Made by a program: the position numbers and the translations under genes
Source: Asanoa ferruginea
GTDB lineage: Bacteria; Actinomycetota; Actinomycetes; Mycobacteriales; Micromonosporaceae
DNA length: 64,000 bases
NCBI RefSeq assembly: GCF_003387075.1
Contig: NZ_QUMQ01000001.1
Location: 2,170,001 to 2,234,000 of the forward strand
Direction of reading: 5' to 3'
Notes under the pieces: generated by a model
Databases searched by the model: none
The model's input: only the letters and a program-made list of their open reading frames with translations
Told to the model about the DNA's origin: nothing
Shown here: in pieces, positions 24,301 through 33,001 of the stretch
Layout: the number at the start of each line of letters is the position of its first letter
Position numbering within the stretch: the stretch's first letter is position 1

Positions 24301-25227
24301 ATGAGCACCCCGAAACGAGTCGCCGGCATTCTGGCACTCCTGGTGGCGGCGCTGATCGGTGCCGCGGTGGCACCGGGCGCGGCATCCGCCGCGAGCCGTG
24401 ACGGAGCTTGCGACAGCGGCGAGTTCTGCTACTACTACAACAGCAACGAAGCCGGCTCGATCTCCGACTTCACCGGCTCCGAAGACGACTACGGCACGAC
24501 CCAGCCGACCTGCTACGAGTTCAAGGGCGCCGGCGCCGGCAAGGGCCTGTGCGTCAAGAACAACGCCGCGTCGGTGTGGAACCGCACCAGCAAGACCGTG
24601 CGGGTCTACTTCAACAGCAACTTCGCCGGTGCCACCCAGGACTTCGCGCCCGGCGCCAAGGGCAACCTCAACTCCACGCTGAAGAACAACAACGCCTCGC
24701 ACGAGCTGATCAGCGGGCCGACGGGTTGCAGCACCGACGGCACCAACGCCAAGCTGCCGACCACGATCCTGGTCTACCGGGTCAGTCTCGGGCGAGTGGA
24801 CAGGGTCGACTTCAAGACCTACGTCAAGAACGTCCTCCCGAACGAGTGGATCACCAGCTGGCCGAAGGCCTCGCTGGAGTCCGGTGCCATGGCCGTCAAG
24901 AGCTACGCCTGGTATTGGGCGCTGCACTCGACCCGCAAGACCGCCGGCGGGGCGTGCTACGACGTCCGGGACGACACCGGCGACCAGGTCTACAAGCCGT
25001 CGTCGGCGCAGTCAGCGACGTCAGCCGCGGTCGACAGCACCTGGTCGGCCCGGATGACCCGCAGCGGCAACATCCTGCAGGCGCACTACTGCGCGACCAC
25101 GACGGCGTGCGGTGCCTGGGTCGACGGGAACTGGATGTCGCAGTACGGCTCGCGTGATCTCGCGAACGGCGGCAGCAGCTACCAGTCGATCCTGCGTTAC
25201 TACTACAGCGGAATCGCGATTTCCTAG
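24301..25227 (+). CDS. Secreted I36-inhibitor-domain fused to SpoIID/LytB-like domain
   Basis: 308 aa. Signal peptide (cleavage near GAASA-AS), then residues 32-135 nearly identical to the I36-like domain of the preceding gene, then a SpoIID/LytB domain (about 150-305): VDFKTYVKNVLPNEW, LESGAMAVKSYAWYW, SQYGSRDLANGGSSY. SpoIID proteins are lytic transglycosylases or amidase enhancers acting on peptidoglycan. It begins 4 bp after the previous stop, so both are co-translated, and a strong terminator follows. The catalytic Glu expected in SpoIID is probably the one in PNEW. Confidence 0.85.
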   Translation: MSTPKRVAGILALLVAALIGAAVAPGAASAASRDGACDSGEFCYYYNSNEAGSISDFTGSEDDYGTTQPTCYEFKGAGAGKGLCVKNNAASVWNRTSKTVRVYFNSNFAGATQDFAPGAKGNLNSTLKNNNASHELISGPTGCSTDGTNAKLPTTILVYRVSLGRVDRVDFKTYVKNVLPNEWITSWPKASLESGAMAVKSYAWYWALHSTRKTAGGACYDVRDDTGDQVYKPSSAQSATSAAVDSTWSARMTRSGNILQAHYCATTTACGAWVDGNWMSQYGSRDLANGGSSYQSILRYYYSGIAIS

Positions 25228-25240
25228 CGCACCCTGAACA

Positions 25241-25271
25241 AGGGCCCGCGCCGGACAACGGCGCGGGCCCT
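25241..25271. terminator. Bidirectional terminator hairpin
   Basis: Perfect 13-bp arms AGGGCCCGCGCCG and CGGCGCGGGCCCT with a 5-nt loop, between the convergent stops at 25227 and 25288; short T-rich tail on the plus strand. Confidence 0.92.
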
Positions 25272-25287
25272 TCTCTGCGAACAGGCC

Positions 25288-27501
25288 TTACTTGAACAGC
25301 TTCCTCGCCGCGCCGAGGCGCATGAAGACCGTCTCGCCGGTGGCGTCTTCGACGCCGTCGTTGTCGGTGACCGCGTAGACCTGACCGTTGCCGGCGATCC
25401 CGAGGCCCTCGACCTTGTCCTGCACCCAGCCGTTGTCGGCCTTGAGCAACGGCAACAGGTCGACCGCGAGCTTCTTCGACACGGTCGGCATGCCGGTGCC
25501 GAAGGTGGCCGGCACGTCGAAGGTGTAGACCTTCTTGACCGTCGCCTTCAGGCCGCGCTGGTTGTCACGCTCGATGACCGCGAACGTGTTGTTGTCGACC
25601 GCGACCAATTCGGACAGCCCGATCCAGGCACCCGCGGGCGCCGCGTCGAGCTGGTAGCCGAGCCACGCCCAGGTCTTGTCGGCGACCGAGTAGCGGCCGA
25701 TCCGGACGGTGCCCTTCGGGTCGCCCTTGAGCTCGCGCTGCACCGCGACCCAGACCTGCTCACCGTTGCCGACGCCGGTCACCGCGACGCCCTCGAAACC
25801 GTTGCTGGTCACGTTGGCGGCCACGTCGGCCGGCAGCGGGATCTCCTCCTGCACGGCGCCCTTGGCGTCGAGCCGGACGATCAGGTTGGGCTTCGCGGCG
25901 GTGCCGTCACCCTCGATCGCGATCCAGTAGCCGGAGGTGGCACGGGCGGCGACACCTTCGGCGTCGTACCCGATCGGGTTGCCGTCCTTGGTGATCGTCA
26001 GTTCGCTCTTCACCAGGGCCGGCTGCTGCGCGGTGTCGATCGTCAGCAGGCGGGTCGGGGTGTAGACGTTGTCGGTGATCGACACGAGCTGGTTGGGCTG
26101 GCCGGGCACCTGGCTCAGGCCGGAGAGGGCGCCCCAGGAGATGGGAGCCTTCTGCTGACCCGGCTCGTATGCCGAGCGGATGGTCGGGAACGCGCTCTTC
26201 TTGTCGCCGTACTGGAAGATCGTCACCGACGCACGGATGCCGTCGTCGGGCAGGTCTTCCTCGCTGGAGACCACGAGCAGGTTGCGCGACGGCACCGTGG
26301 TGACCCCTTCGGGGCCGTTGGTGGTCGGCATGATCTGCATGAACCTCGGTGCCTTGGGCTTGCTGATGTCGTACGCCGCGACGAAGTTGCCCCGCTCGGA
26401 GTTGACGAACAGCACCGGCTTGCCGTCGAACTTGCCGAAGGCGACGCCCTCGGGCTCGGTGCCCTTGGCGTCGGAGCGGTTGTCCGGGTAGAGGCCGTGC
26501 GCGGCCGCGAGCCGGTCGAACGAGTTGCCGGCGTCGTAGAGCACCTCGCCGTTGCGCTTCCACACGGTGAAGCCGCGCGAGCCGCCGACGTAGTCACCCT
26601 CGTTGGCGGTCGCGAACGTGTTGTCGTCGATCCAGGTGACGCCGTCGGGCTCGCGGCGGACGGTGATCGAGTCGTCCTGCGCGATGGTGCCGTCGTCGAC
26701 GGTGTCCACACCGGACAGTTTGACCTGGCCGGCGCTGAAGTCCTTGACGACCTTCTTCTTCGCCAGGTCGATGATGGCGATGTGGTTGTTCTCCTGGAGC
26801 GTGACCACCGCCTCGTCGTTGCGGTTGATCGAGACGTACTCGGGCTCCGGGTCGCCGGGAGCGACCTTGGCCAGGCCGGTCATCTCGATCCGGGTCAGCG
26901 CCCACTTCTTGAGGTCGACGACCTGCACGAAACCGGCCGGCTGCTGCGGCAGCTCGCCGTCGTTGACGTCTTCGTCGCGCTCGTTCTCGATCGCGATCAC
27001 CGCGTACTTGCCGCTGGGCGCCACCGCGATCGAGTCGGGCTGGCCGCCGAGCGGAATCGTGCGGACCACCGTGCGGGTGTCGAGGTCGATGACCTGGAGC
27101 ACGCCGGAGGTGTCGATGAAGTTCTCGCTGGTGTTGACCACCGCGAGCGCGAAGTTCTTGTAGACGGCCACCGAGGTGGGCTCGCCGGGCAACGCGAGCG
27201 TGCCGGTCGGCTTCGGGTGCGCCGGGTCGGTGATGTCGAGGAAGCCGAGCCGCTCACCCGGGCTGTCGGTCGAGATCACCGTCTTGCCGTCGGTGCTGAC
27301 GGCGCTGATCTCGGCGACCGTCTCCTGGTCCTCGGAGCTGTTGAGGTAAACCGGCACGGTCGCGAGCCGGGCGAAGCCAGCGTCCTTGCTCTTGCTCGCC
27401 GGCGCGGCGTGTGCGGCCGGCCCGATCAGGGCCGGAACGGTGATGAGGCCGGCGACCATGGCCGTCCGGACGAACCGGCCGGTCGCGGGTGGAACGGGCA
27501 T
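25288..27501 (-). CDS. Secreted phytase-like (esterase-like) beta-propeller protein
   Basis: 737 aa. Signal peptide (basic start, hydrophobic core, cleavage near GPAAHA-AP) followed by repeated blade-like units typical of a beta-propeller: LGFLDITDPAHPKPTG, LQVIDLDTRTVVRTI, IAIIDLAKKKVVKDF. The C-terminal half matches the esterase-like activity of phytase family (YDAEGVAAR, NGFEGVAVTG, KVEGLGIAGNGQVYAVTDND). Such proteins are exported and calcium-dependent; phosphatase activity is possible but unproven. The ATG at 27501 has AGGGGAG at normal spacing; the frame is open further upstream without signal-peptide character. A single gene behind a terminator. Confidence 0.85.
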   Translation of the reverse strand: MPVPPATGRFVRTAMVAGLITVPALIGPAAHAAPASKSKDAGFARLATVPVYLNSSEDQETVAEISAVSTDGKTVISTDSPGERLGFLDITDPAHPKPTGTLALPGEPTSVAVYKNFALAVVNTSENFIDTSGVLQVIDLDTRTVVRTIPLGGQPDSIAVAPSGKYAVIAIENERDEDVNDGELPQQPAGFVQVVDLKKWALTRIEMTGLAKVAPGDPEPEYVSINRNDEAVVTLQENNHIAIIDLAKKKVVKDFSAGQVKLSGVDTVDDGTIAQDDSITVRREPDGVTWIDDNTFATANEGDYVGGSRGFTVWKRNGEVLYDAGNSFDRLAAAHGLYPDNRSDAKGTEPEGVAFGKFDGKPVLFVNSERGNFVAAYDISKPKAPRFMQIMPTTNGPEGVTTVPSRNLLVVSSEEDLPDDGIRASVTIFQYGDKKSAFPTIRSAYEPGQQKAPISWGALSGLSQVPGQPNQLVSITDNVYTPTRLLTIDTAQQPALVKSELTITKDGNPIGYDAEGVAARATSGYWIAIEGDGTAAKPNLIVRLDAKGAVQEEIPLPADVAANVTSNGFEGVAVTGVGNGEQVWVAVQRELKGDPKGTVRIGRYSVADKTWAWLGYQLDAAPAGAWIGLSELVAVDNNTFAVIERDNQRGLKATVKKVYTFDVPATFGTGMPTVSKKLAVDLLPLLKADNGWVQDKVEGLGIAGNGQVYAVTDNDGVEDATGETVFMRLGAARKLFK

Positions 27502-27682
27502 GCGAACACTCCCCTGGGTAGCTGACCTGATCTGCCTAGTAGCTCGCGTTGACGGGGGTGCGACCGCAAAGCCAACGGCCGATGTCGTACGGGCAGCGGG
27601 ATCGCGCATGAGCGGACATTTGCCCCAGCCGGCGCTAGGCTGAAGTGATCTTCCCGATTGGTCGTCTTCGAGGGAGTAGGTC

Positions 27683-28486
27683 GTGCCACCAGCTCATTCG
27701 TCCTGGGCACCCGCCGAGATCGACAGGGACAAGCCGAACGCCGCCCGGATCTACGACTTCTACCTCGGCGGTGCGCACAACTTCGCCGCCGACCGGTCGC
27801 TGGCGGAGCAGGCGATCGCCGACTGGCCGGAACTTCCGGCGATCATGCGCGCCAACCGGTCGTTCCTGCGGCGAGCGGTGCGGTTCATGGTGCAGTGCGG
27901 TGTGCGGCAGTTCCTCGACCTGGGCTCCGGGTTGCCGACCGCGGGCAACGTGCCCACCGTCGCGCAGGAGGTCGACCCGTCGTGCCGGGTGGTCTGCGTC
28001 GACAAGGACCCGGTCGCGGTGGTGCACAGTCGGGCGTTGCTGGAAGACAACCCGTTGGCCAACGCTGTGCAGGCCGACCTTCGCGACACGGCAACGGTGC
28101 TCGCGGCCGCGACCCTGGAGGGCGGTCTCGATCTGACCCAACCGGTCGGGTTGCTGCTGGTGGCAGTGCTGCATTTCGTGCCGGACACCGACGATCCGGC
28201 GGGCATCGTGGCGGCCTACCGCGACGCGATCGCGCCCGGAAGCCTGTTGGCGGTCAACCACGCGACGGCCGACGCGCAGCCGCGCAAGGCGGCGACGCAC
28301 CGGCAGCTCTACCAGCGGACGGCGACGCCGATGACGATGCGTACCCGTGCTCAGGTCACCGCTTTGTTCGCCGGGTTTGAGCTGTTGCCGCCGGGCGTGG
28401 TCGACATGACCCACTGGCAGGCGGACCCCGACACCGACCAGTCGATCAGCCTGGCCGGTTACGCCGCGGTCGGGCTCAAGCCCTGA
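27683..28486 (+). CDS. SAM-dependent methyltransferase, DUF574 family
   Basis: 267 aa. Starts with the family pattern DRDKPNAARIYDFYLGGAHN and carries the SAM-binding loop QFLDLGSGLPTAGNV and VVCVDKDPVAV, followed by VLHFVPD. These proteins are abundant in actinomycetes; their substrate is not known. GTG start with AGGGAGTAGG upstream. Its end overlaps the convergent reductase gene by 11 bp. Confidence 0.9.
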   Translation: MPPAHSSWAPAEIDRDKPNAARIYDFYLGGAHNFAADRSLAEQAIADWPELPAIMRANRSFLRRAVRFMVQCGVRQFLDLGSGLPTAGNVPTVAQEVDPSCRVVCVDKDPVAVVHSRALLEDNPLANAVQADLRDTATVLAAATLEGGLDLTQPVGLLLVAVLHFVPDTDDPAGIVAAYRDAIAPGSLLAVNHATADAQPRKAATHRQLYQRTATPMTMRTRAQVTALFAGFELLPPGVVDMTHWQADPDTDQSISLAGYAAVGLKP

Positions 28487-29093
28487 GCTTTCGCCTCAGT
28501 TCTGTCTTGTCGAGATCGGTGAGGTAGACCGGGGTGCCGGGTTGCTGGCGCCAGCTTCCGTCGAGGCTGCCCGCGTCGACCGGGTCGAAGCCGAGCTCGT
28601 CGACCAGCTCGTCGACCACTTCCTTGGCCTCGATGTCGTCGCCGGCGACCGGCAGCGCGATCCGGCCCTGCTCTCCCTCCGGTTTCCCGTAGCGGTCGAG
28701 GTGCCCGGCCATGATGTTGTTGAACGCCTTGACCACGCGGGCACCCGGGAAATGGTCGGCGACCCAGCGGCTCGACGAGACCGCACGGTCGACGATCGGC
28801 TCGATCTCGCCGTCGCGGTCCGGGAAGTAGTTGTTGGCGTCGACCACGATCTTCCCGTCGAACGCCAGCCCGGGTAGTTGCGGCACCGCGTGCGTCGGGA
28901 TGGCGAGCACGATCACGTCGGATTTCTCGGCCACCTGGGTGACGGTCCCGGCGGTCGCGCCGGTCTGGTCGGCGAGCGGTCGCAGCGAGTCGGGGCCGCG
29001 GCGGTTGGCGACCGCCACCTCGTGCCCGATCTCCCGGAACCGCCTCGTGAGCGTGCCGCCGACCTTGCCTGAACCAACGATGCCAATCCTCAT
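28476..29093 (-). CDS. NAD(P)-binding reductase, F420H2:NADP+ oxidoreductase-like
   Basis: 205 aa. The Rossmann start MRIGIVGSGKVGGTLTRRF and the NADP-type NRRG (residues about 30-33) are followed by IVLAIPTHAVP and VVDANNYFPDRDG, as in NADPH-dependent F420 reductases and related oxidoreductases. The size is right for this family. Whether it uses F420 or another partner is not decided by sequence. The ATG has GAGG upstream. Its 3' end overlaps the methyltransferase gene on the other strand. Confidence 0.87.
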   Translation of the reverse strand: MRIGIVGSGKVGGTLTRRFREIGHEVAVANRRGPDSLRPLADQTGATAGTVTQVAEKSDVIVLAIPTHAVPQLPGLAFDGKIVVDANNYFPDRDGEIEPIVDRAVSSSRWVADHFPGARVVKAFNNIMAGHLDRYGKPEGEQGRIALPVAGDDIEAKEVVDELVDELGFDPVDAGSLDGSWRQQPGTPVYLTDLDKTELRRKLRA

Positions 29094-29290
29094 GTCGCGC
29101 CTCTTTCCCTTCTTCGGGCTTTCTCCACCGCCGCGCTTGCGGTTTCTGTCGGATTTCGGCGTTTTCACTCTGGGTGGTTAAGCCGGTCCGCCCCGCTTGC
29201 GCGGACGTGTTCCCGATGGGGCTTTCCGCCCAGCTCTGGCACGGTTGTAGCTGTCTTCGAAGTGGTGTTCGTTTCGCTGGGGGTAGGTGG

Positions 29291-29328
29291 CCGGCCCCCG
29301 CAGCTCGTCCCGGAGCTGCGGGGGCCGG
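29291..29328 (+). terminator. Strong hairpin without an upstream gene on the same strand
   Basis: Perfect 16-bp arms CCGGCCCCCGCAGCTC / GAGCTGCGGGGGCCGG with a 6-nt loop, ending 18 bp before the DUF488 start. No plus-strand gene ends upstream, so it may terminate a small RNA from the 29094-29290 gap or act as a leader structure. Confidence 0.7.
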
Positions 29329-29346
29329 TCGTGGCAGGCTCTTCTG

Positions 29347-29742
29347 ATGGACGCGATCGGCATCGGGTACGAGGGCCTGACCCTCGCTGAGTTCCTCGAC
29401 CGCCTGGCGTCGCTGCATGTTTCCCGCGTGGTCGACGTGCGATTCGCCGCGCGATCCCGCAAGCGCGACTTCAACAAGAAGGCGCTGGCCGCCGCTCTGG
29501 CCTCGGCCGGTCTTGGCTACACGCACCTGCCGGCGCTGGGTAATCCACCGTCGAACCGGCCTGGGTTCCATGGTTCGCCCGCTGACGTCGCTGCGGCCCG
29601 GGCGGTTTATGCGTCTCTGATGCCGCCGGACGCGCTGTCGGCGTTGGCTTCGCTGGCGCGGCAGAAGCGGGTGGCCCTGCTCTGTTTCGAGGCCGACCAG
29701 GCTCACTGCCATCGCGACGTGATCCTGTCGGCGCTGTCGTGA
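29347..29742 (+). CDS. DUF488 family protein
   Basis: 131 aa. DUF488 features are visible: IGYEGLTLAEFLDRL, VVDVRFAARSRKRDFNKKAL, YTHLPALGN, and the C-terminal LLCFEADQAHCHRDVI with Cys and His residues. The biochemical role of DUF488 is not established. The ribosome-binding site is weak. The stop overlaps the next gene by GTGA, so it forms an operon with the DUF429 gene. Confidence 0.87.
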   Translation: MDAIGIGYEGLTLAEFLDRLASLHVSRVVDVRFAARSRKRDFNKKALAAALASAGLGYTHLPALGNPPSNRPGFHGSPADVAAARAVYASLMPPDALSALASLARQKRVALLCFEADQAHCHRDVILSALS

Positions 29743-30482
29743 TCACGGTCGGGGTGGACCTGGCCGCCGCTGACGAGCGGTCCGGGCTGGCGGTCGTGCG
29801 CTGGTCGCCGGCCGGCGCGGTCGTGGAGTCGGTCCAGGCGGGCGCGACCGACGCGGAGATCGTCTCGGCCGTTCGCTTGTCCGACAAGGCCGGGATCGAC
29901 AGCCCGCTGGGCTGGCCGGATGCGTTCGTGTCGTTCGTGGCCACCCATCGGTCCGGACTTGTGACGCCGCCACCTGCCGGCGAGGGTGCGTTGTGGCGGC
30001 GGCGGCTGGCTTACCGGATGACCGACGAGGTGGTGCGGTCCTCGACCGGGCTGATCCCGATGAGCGTGTCCGCGGACCGGATCGGCCACGCGGCCTTCCG
30101 GGCGGCGGGGTTGCTGTCGATGCTCTCCGATGACGGTCTTCCGATCTCCCGCGCCGGCGACGGCCTGGTCGTGGAGGTCTATCCGGCGGCGTCGCTGTTC
30201 GTTTGGGGACTGACCCATCGCGGCTACAAGCGGGCCGGGCTGGCCTCGGACCTGGTGTCGGCGCTGCTGTCCGCGGCGCCGTGGCTGTCGCTCGGCGCGT
30301 TCGAGCCGCTGTGCCGGCGCAGCCACGACGCGCTCGACGCGGTGGTGGCGGCGCTGGCCGCCCGGGCGGCGGCAACCGGCCGGGCCACCCGCCCGTCACC
30401 GGCTCAGGCGGCGGCTGCCGCGACCGAGGGCTGGATCGCCCTGCCGACCTGTCCGCTCGCGGACCTCCACTGCAGCGAGTAA
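29739..30482 (+). CDS. DUF429 family protein (RNase H-like fold)
   Basis: 247 aa. Starts ITVGVDLAAADERSGLAVVR, the first strand and acidic residue of an RNase H-like fold; GIDSPLGWP gives a second conserved Asp; RRLAYRMTDEVVR, VVEVYPAA, and HDALDAVVAALAAR near the end match DUF429 proteins. A nuclease activity is possible from the fold but not demonstrated. Co-translated with the DUF488 gene. Confidence 0.87.
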   Translation: MITVGVDLAAADERSGLAVVRWSPAGAVVESVQAGATDAEIVSAVRLSDKAGIDSPLGWPDAFVSFVATHRSGLVTPPPAGEGALWRRRLAYRMTDEVVRSSTGLIPMSVSADRIGHAAFRAAGLLSMLSDDGLPISRAGDGLVVEVYPAASLFVWGLTHRGYKRAGLASDLVSALLSAAPWLSLGAFEPLCRRSHDALDAVVAALAARAAATGRATRPSPAQAAAAATEGWIALPTCPLADLHCSE

Positions 30483-30734
30483 CCCAGAGTGACGAGATTC
30501 CCCGCCGCCGCGGATCGAGGACGGCGCGGTCACCATCTCACCCAACGACCTGCGTCCGCTGCTCGAATGTTTCAGCATCTCGACTGAACGAAGACCCGCT
30601 GACCTGGGCTTTCTTGGGTGATCAACGGCGCCGGCGCACGCGTGTTGGGAACTTCCGGTCCTATGTGGTTACATCTGCGGCGCCATGTCGTTAGCCGTAC
30701 GCGTGGTAACCGACAGTTAAGATCAGGAGGGCAC
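30483..30734. other. Intergenic gap, no gene assigned
   Basis: 252 bp without a convincing gene. One plus-strand frame reads EDGAVTISPNDLRPLLEC before a stop near 30620, which looks like coding sequence but has no start; it may be the worn 3' end of a lost gene. Confidence 0.4.
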
Positions 30735-31337
30735 GTGACAGCCGCCGCATGGGTCGGTCTCGGGTCCGCTGTCATCTCCGCGTTGGCCCTGATCTTCGGG
30801 CGCTATGACAGCCGTCGCACGGCTTCCAAGAAGATCGTCTGGCAGCTGCTGCCCTCAGCGACCAGCGACGCGGTGATGCGCCGTTGGCGGTCGGTCAGAT
30901 ACACCGTGGTCACCGGCGCCGATGAGGTCGTGCTGCTGGAGCCCCGCGTCCTGGACATTCTGATCGAGAACGTCGGCAGGAACGCGGTGACCGCCGCGAG
31001 CATGTCGATCCCGCCCCGGGTTGCGATCGCCGACGGTCGGTTGGTCGACGTGGAGGTCTCGCTGCTCACCCGGGGCGGAATCGACGGCACGCTGATCGAC
31101 GACTTCGTGGTCGAGGGAAACGGCGTCCGGCTCGCGGCGCTGACGCTCAATCCGCGGGACGCGGTCAGGATCTCCCTGCTGGTCGACGGCGGTGTGGCGA
31201 CGCCGACGGTGACGATGCAGGCGGTCGACTTCGAGTTCGCCCGCAAGCGTTCGCGCTGGACCCGCCGCACGACGTACCCGACCGGGATCGCGGTGTTCTT
31301 CGCCCTCGTCGCCATCGCCGCGTTTGTCATCTTCTGA
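30735..31337 (+). CDS. Hypothetical two-pass membrane protein
   Basis: 200 aa. One hydrophobic helix at the N-terminus (about residues 4-20) and one at the extreme C-terminus (about 182-199) flank a soluble domain of about 150 residues rich in beta-strand-like Val/Arg patterns (for example YTVVTGADEVVLLEPRVLDI, and LAALTLNPRDAVRISLLVDG). I do not recognise the family. The GTG at 30735 was chosen because AGGAGG lies 4 bases before it. It stands alone between the DUF429 gene and the convergent dehydrogenase gene. Confidence 0.7.
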   Translation: MTAAAWVGLGSAVISALALIFGRYDSRRTASKKIVWQLLPSATSDAVMRRWRSVRYTVVTGADEVVLLEPRVLDILIENVGRNAVTAASMSIPPRVAIADGRLVDVEVSLLTRGGIDGTLIDDFVVEGNGVRLAALTLNPRDAVRISLLVDGGVATPTVTMQAVDFEFARKRSRWTRRTTYPTGIAVFFALVAIAAFVIF

Positions 31338-31345
31338 GGCGCCGC

Positions 31346-32347
31346 TCAGGCGCGCTGCTCCTGGCCCGGCACGAAGAGGATCTTGCCGGTGCGCTGCTGC
31401 TGGCCGGCGTGGGCGAGCGCCTCGCGGTATTGGGTGAGCGGGTAGGTGGCCTCCACCTCCGTGCCGAGCACGCCCTGGGCGACCAGGTCGGCGAGCTCGC
31501 CGTACACCCGCTCGAGCTTTTCCCGCGGGGTCGTCTGCACCCAGTTGAGGATGTAGAACGCCCGCAGTGAGATCCCGCGATAGATCAGATCGGCCAGGGG
31601 TACGGTCGGCGGCGCACCGGTGACGGAGGAGAAGGTGACGACCGTGCCGCCGCTGGCGATGTGCGGGGCCAACGCGTCGAGGCCCGGTGCGCCGCCGTCG
31701 AACAGGACCCGCAGCTTCGCCCCGTCGAGGGCGTCGGCGATCCGGGCACCGAGGTGCTCGCCGTCGATCACCACGCGGTCGGCGCCGAGCGCGGTCGCCT
31801 GCTTGGCGGCGTCGTCGCGGCGCACGATGGCCAGGACCTTGATGCCGGCCCGCTTGGCCAGCGCGATCACGTTCTGCCCGACGCCGGAGTTGGCCAGCCC
31901 GAGCCCGATCCAATCGCCCGGCTGGATCGTGACGTAGTCGTTGAGCAGGGCGTATGCGGTTGCCGGGTTGACCGGAAGCATCGCGAGTTGCTTCGGGTCG
32001 GCCTGGTCGGTCACCGGCACGACGTTGCGGGCCGGCACGACGACCTGGTCGGCCCAGGTGCCCTGCACGAAGGTCGGCAGGATGATCACCCGCCGCCCGA
32101 CCAGTGCCTGGTCGACGGCGGGCCCGGCCGCTGTGACGCGTCCGACGCCCTCGGCGCCGACCGGGTTGGGGACCTGCGGGTAGACGCCGAACCAGCCGAG
32201 CATGAAGAGCTGGTCGGCCGGGTTGATCGGTGCCGCCTCGATCGTGACCAGGACATCGTCGGGGCCGACGGTCAGGTCATGGTCGTCGTCGAGCTCGACG
32301 GTCTGGTCGGGGTCGCCGCCGACGGCGGTGAGGATGAGCCGACTCAT
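31346..32347 (-). CDS. Zinc-independent MDR oxidoreductase (quinone / enoyl reductase-like)
   Basis: 333 aa with the medium-chain dehydrogenase fold: substrate domain start VTIEAAPINPADQL, PNPVGAEGVGRV, and a Rossmann domain with LANSGVGQNVIALAKRAGIK and VIDG. The NADPH-type 2-enoyl reductase/quinone reductase branch (MECR/ETR1-like) fits best; the structural zinc Cys cluster of alcohol dehydrogenases is missing. The start has GGGAGC upstream. It is divergent from a CGNR-type regulator gene with an inverted repeat between them. Confidence 0.88.
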   Translation of the reverse strand: MSRLILTAVGGDPDQTVELDDDHDLTVGPDDVLVTIEAAPINPADQLFMLGWFGVYPQVPNPVGAEGVGRVTAAGPAVDQALVGRRVIILPTFVQGTWADQVVVPARNVVPVTDQADPKQLAMLPVNPATAYALLNDYVTIQPGDWIGLGLANSGVGQNVIALAKRAGIKVLAIVRRDDAAKQATALGADRVVIDGEHLGARIADALDGAKLRVLFDGGAPGLDALAPHIASGGTVVTFSSVTGAPPTVPLADLIYRGISLRAFYILNWVQTTPREKLERVYGELADLVAQGVLGTEVEATYPLTQYREALAHAGQQQRTGKILFVPGQEQRA

Positions 32348-32365
32348 GAGGTGCTCCCTGTGGTG

Positions 32366-32396
32366 CGTAATGGGCTACTGCCATATGACCATTACG
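32366..32396. promoter_or_regulatory. Inverted repeat between divergent dehydrogenase and regulator genes
   Basis: CGTAATGG (32366-32373) and CCATTACG (32389-32396), 8-bp perfect arms with 15-bp spacer, just upstream of the dehydrogenase start. A candidate operator for the CGNR regulator encoded next door. Confidence 0.6.
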
Positions 32397-32465
32397 TTCT
32401 AGCACCGCGACGGCCAGCCCGTAAAGGTCTTTGTTATTTAGCCCATGTCGACGTAGCGTCTAGCC

Positions 32466-32978
32466 ATGCCCAGCCGAGACGAGGTCGTCGACCTGCTCAA
32501 CTCCCGGCCGCACGCCATCCCGGCGCTGCCGGACACCCTCGACGACCCGGAGATCGCGGCCGAGATCCTGGGCCGGTTCGGCGAGCCGGCCGGCGGGGCG
32601 GGCCGCGAGCAGCAACTCGACCGGGTCCGGGTGCTGCGTGCCGACCTCTCGGGTGTGCTCGAGGCCCGTGGGCCCGACGACGCCGAGCGGGCCTGGGCCA
32701 GCTTCACCGCGCACACCGCCGACGCCCTGTTCCGGCAGACCTTCCCCGATGCGGGGCTCCAGCAGGTGGCCGGTGATCCGGTCGTCGGCGGGATCGCCCG
32801 CGCCGTGGCCGACCTGGTCCAGACCAACACCTGGTCGCGGCTGCGCGTCTGCGACAACGGGCACTGCTCCCGGGTGTTCTACGACGCGACCCGCAGCCGC
32901 ACCCAGCGCTGGCACTCCTACGAGATGTGCGGCAACCGCGCGAATGTCGCCGCCTACCGCGCCCGCTCCAAAAGCTGA
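32466..32978 (+). CDS. CGNR zinc-finger protein, probable stress/repression regulator
   Basis: 170 aa. The C-terminus contains the CGNR-type zinc finger: LRVCDNGHCSRVFYD, RWHSYEMCGNRANVAAYRAR, with four Cys. The N-terminal 120 residues are the helical ligand-like domain common in this family. CGNR proteins are thought to be transcriptional regulators. Its divergent position to the dehydrogenase, with a shared inverted repeat, suggests that it controls that gene. Confidence 0.85.
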   Translation: MPSRDEVVDLLNSRPHAIPALPDTLDDPEIAAEILGRFGEPAGGAGREQQLDRVRVLRADLSGVLEARGPDDAERAWASFTAHTADALFRQTFPDAGLQQVAGDPVVGGIARAVADLVQTNTWSRLRVCDNGHCSRVFYDATRSRTQRWHSYEMCGNRANVAAYRARSKS

Positions 32979-33001
32979 GGACTGATCGCTACGATGCGGC
33001 C

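Noticed and set aside
25907-27525. Several reading frames opposite the phytase-like gene
   Set aside because: All are antisense to a protein with signal peptide and repeated propeller motifs.
30483-30620. Short coding-looking frame (EDGAVTISPNDLRPLLEC)
   Set aside because: No start codon or ribosome-binding site; noted only as a possible worn gene end.
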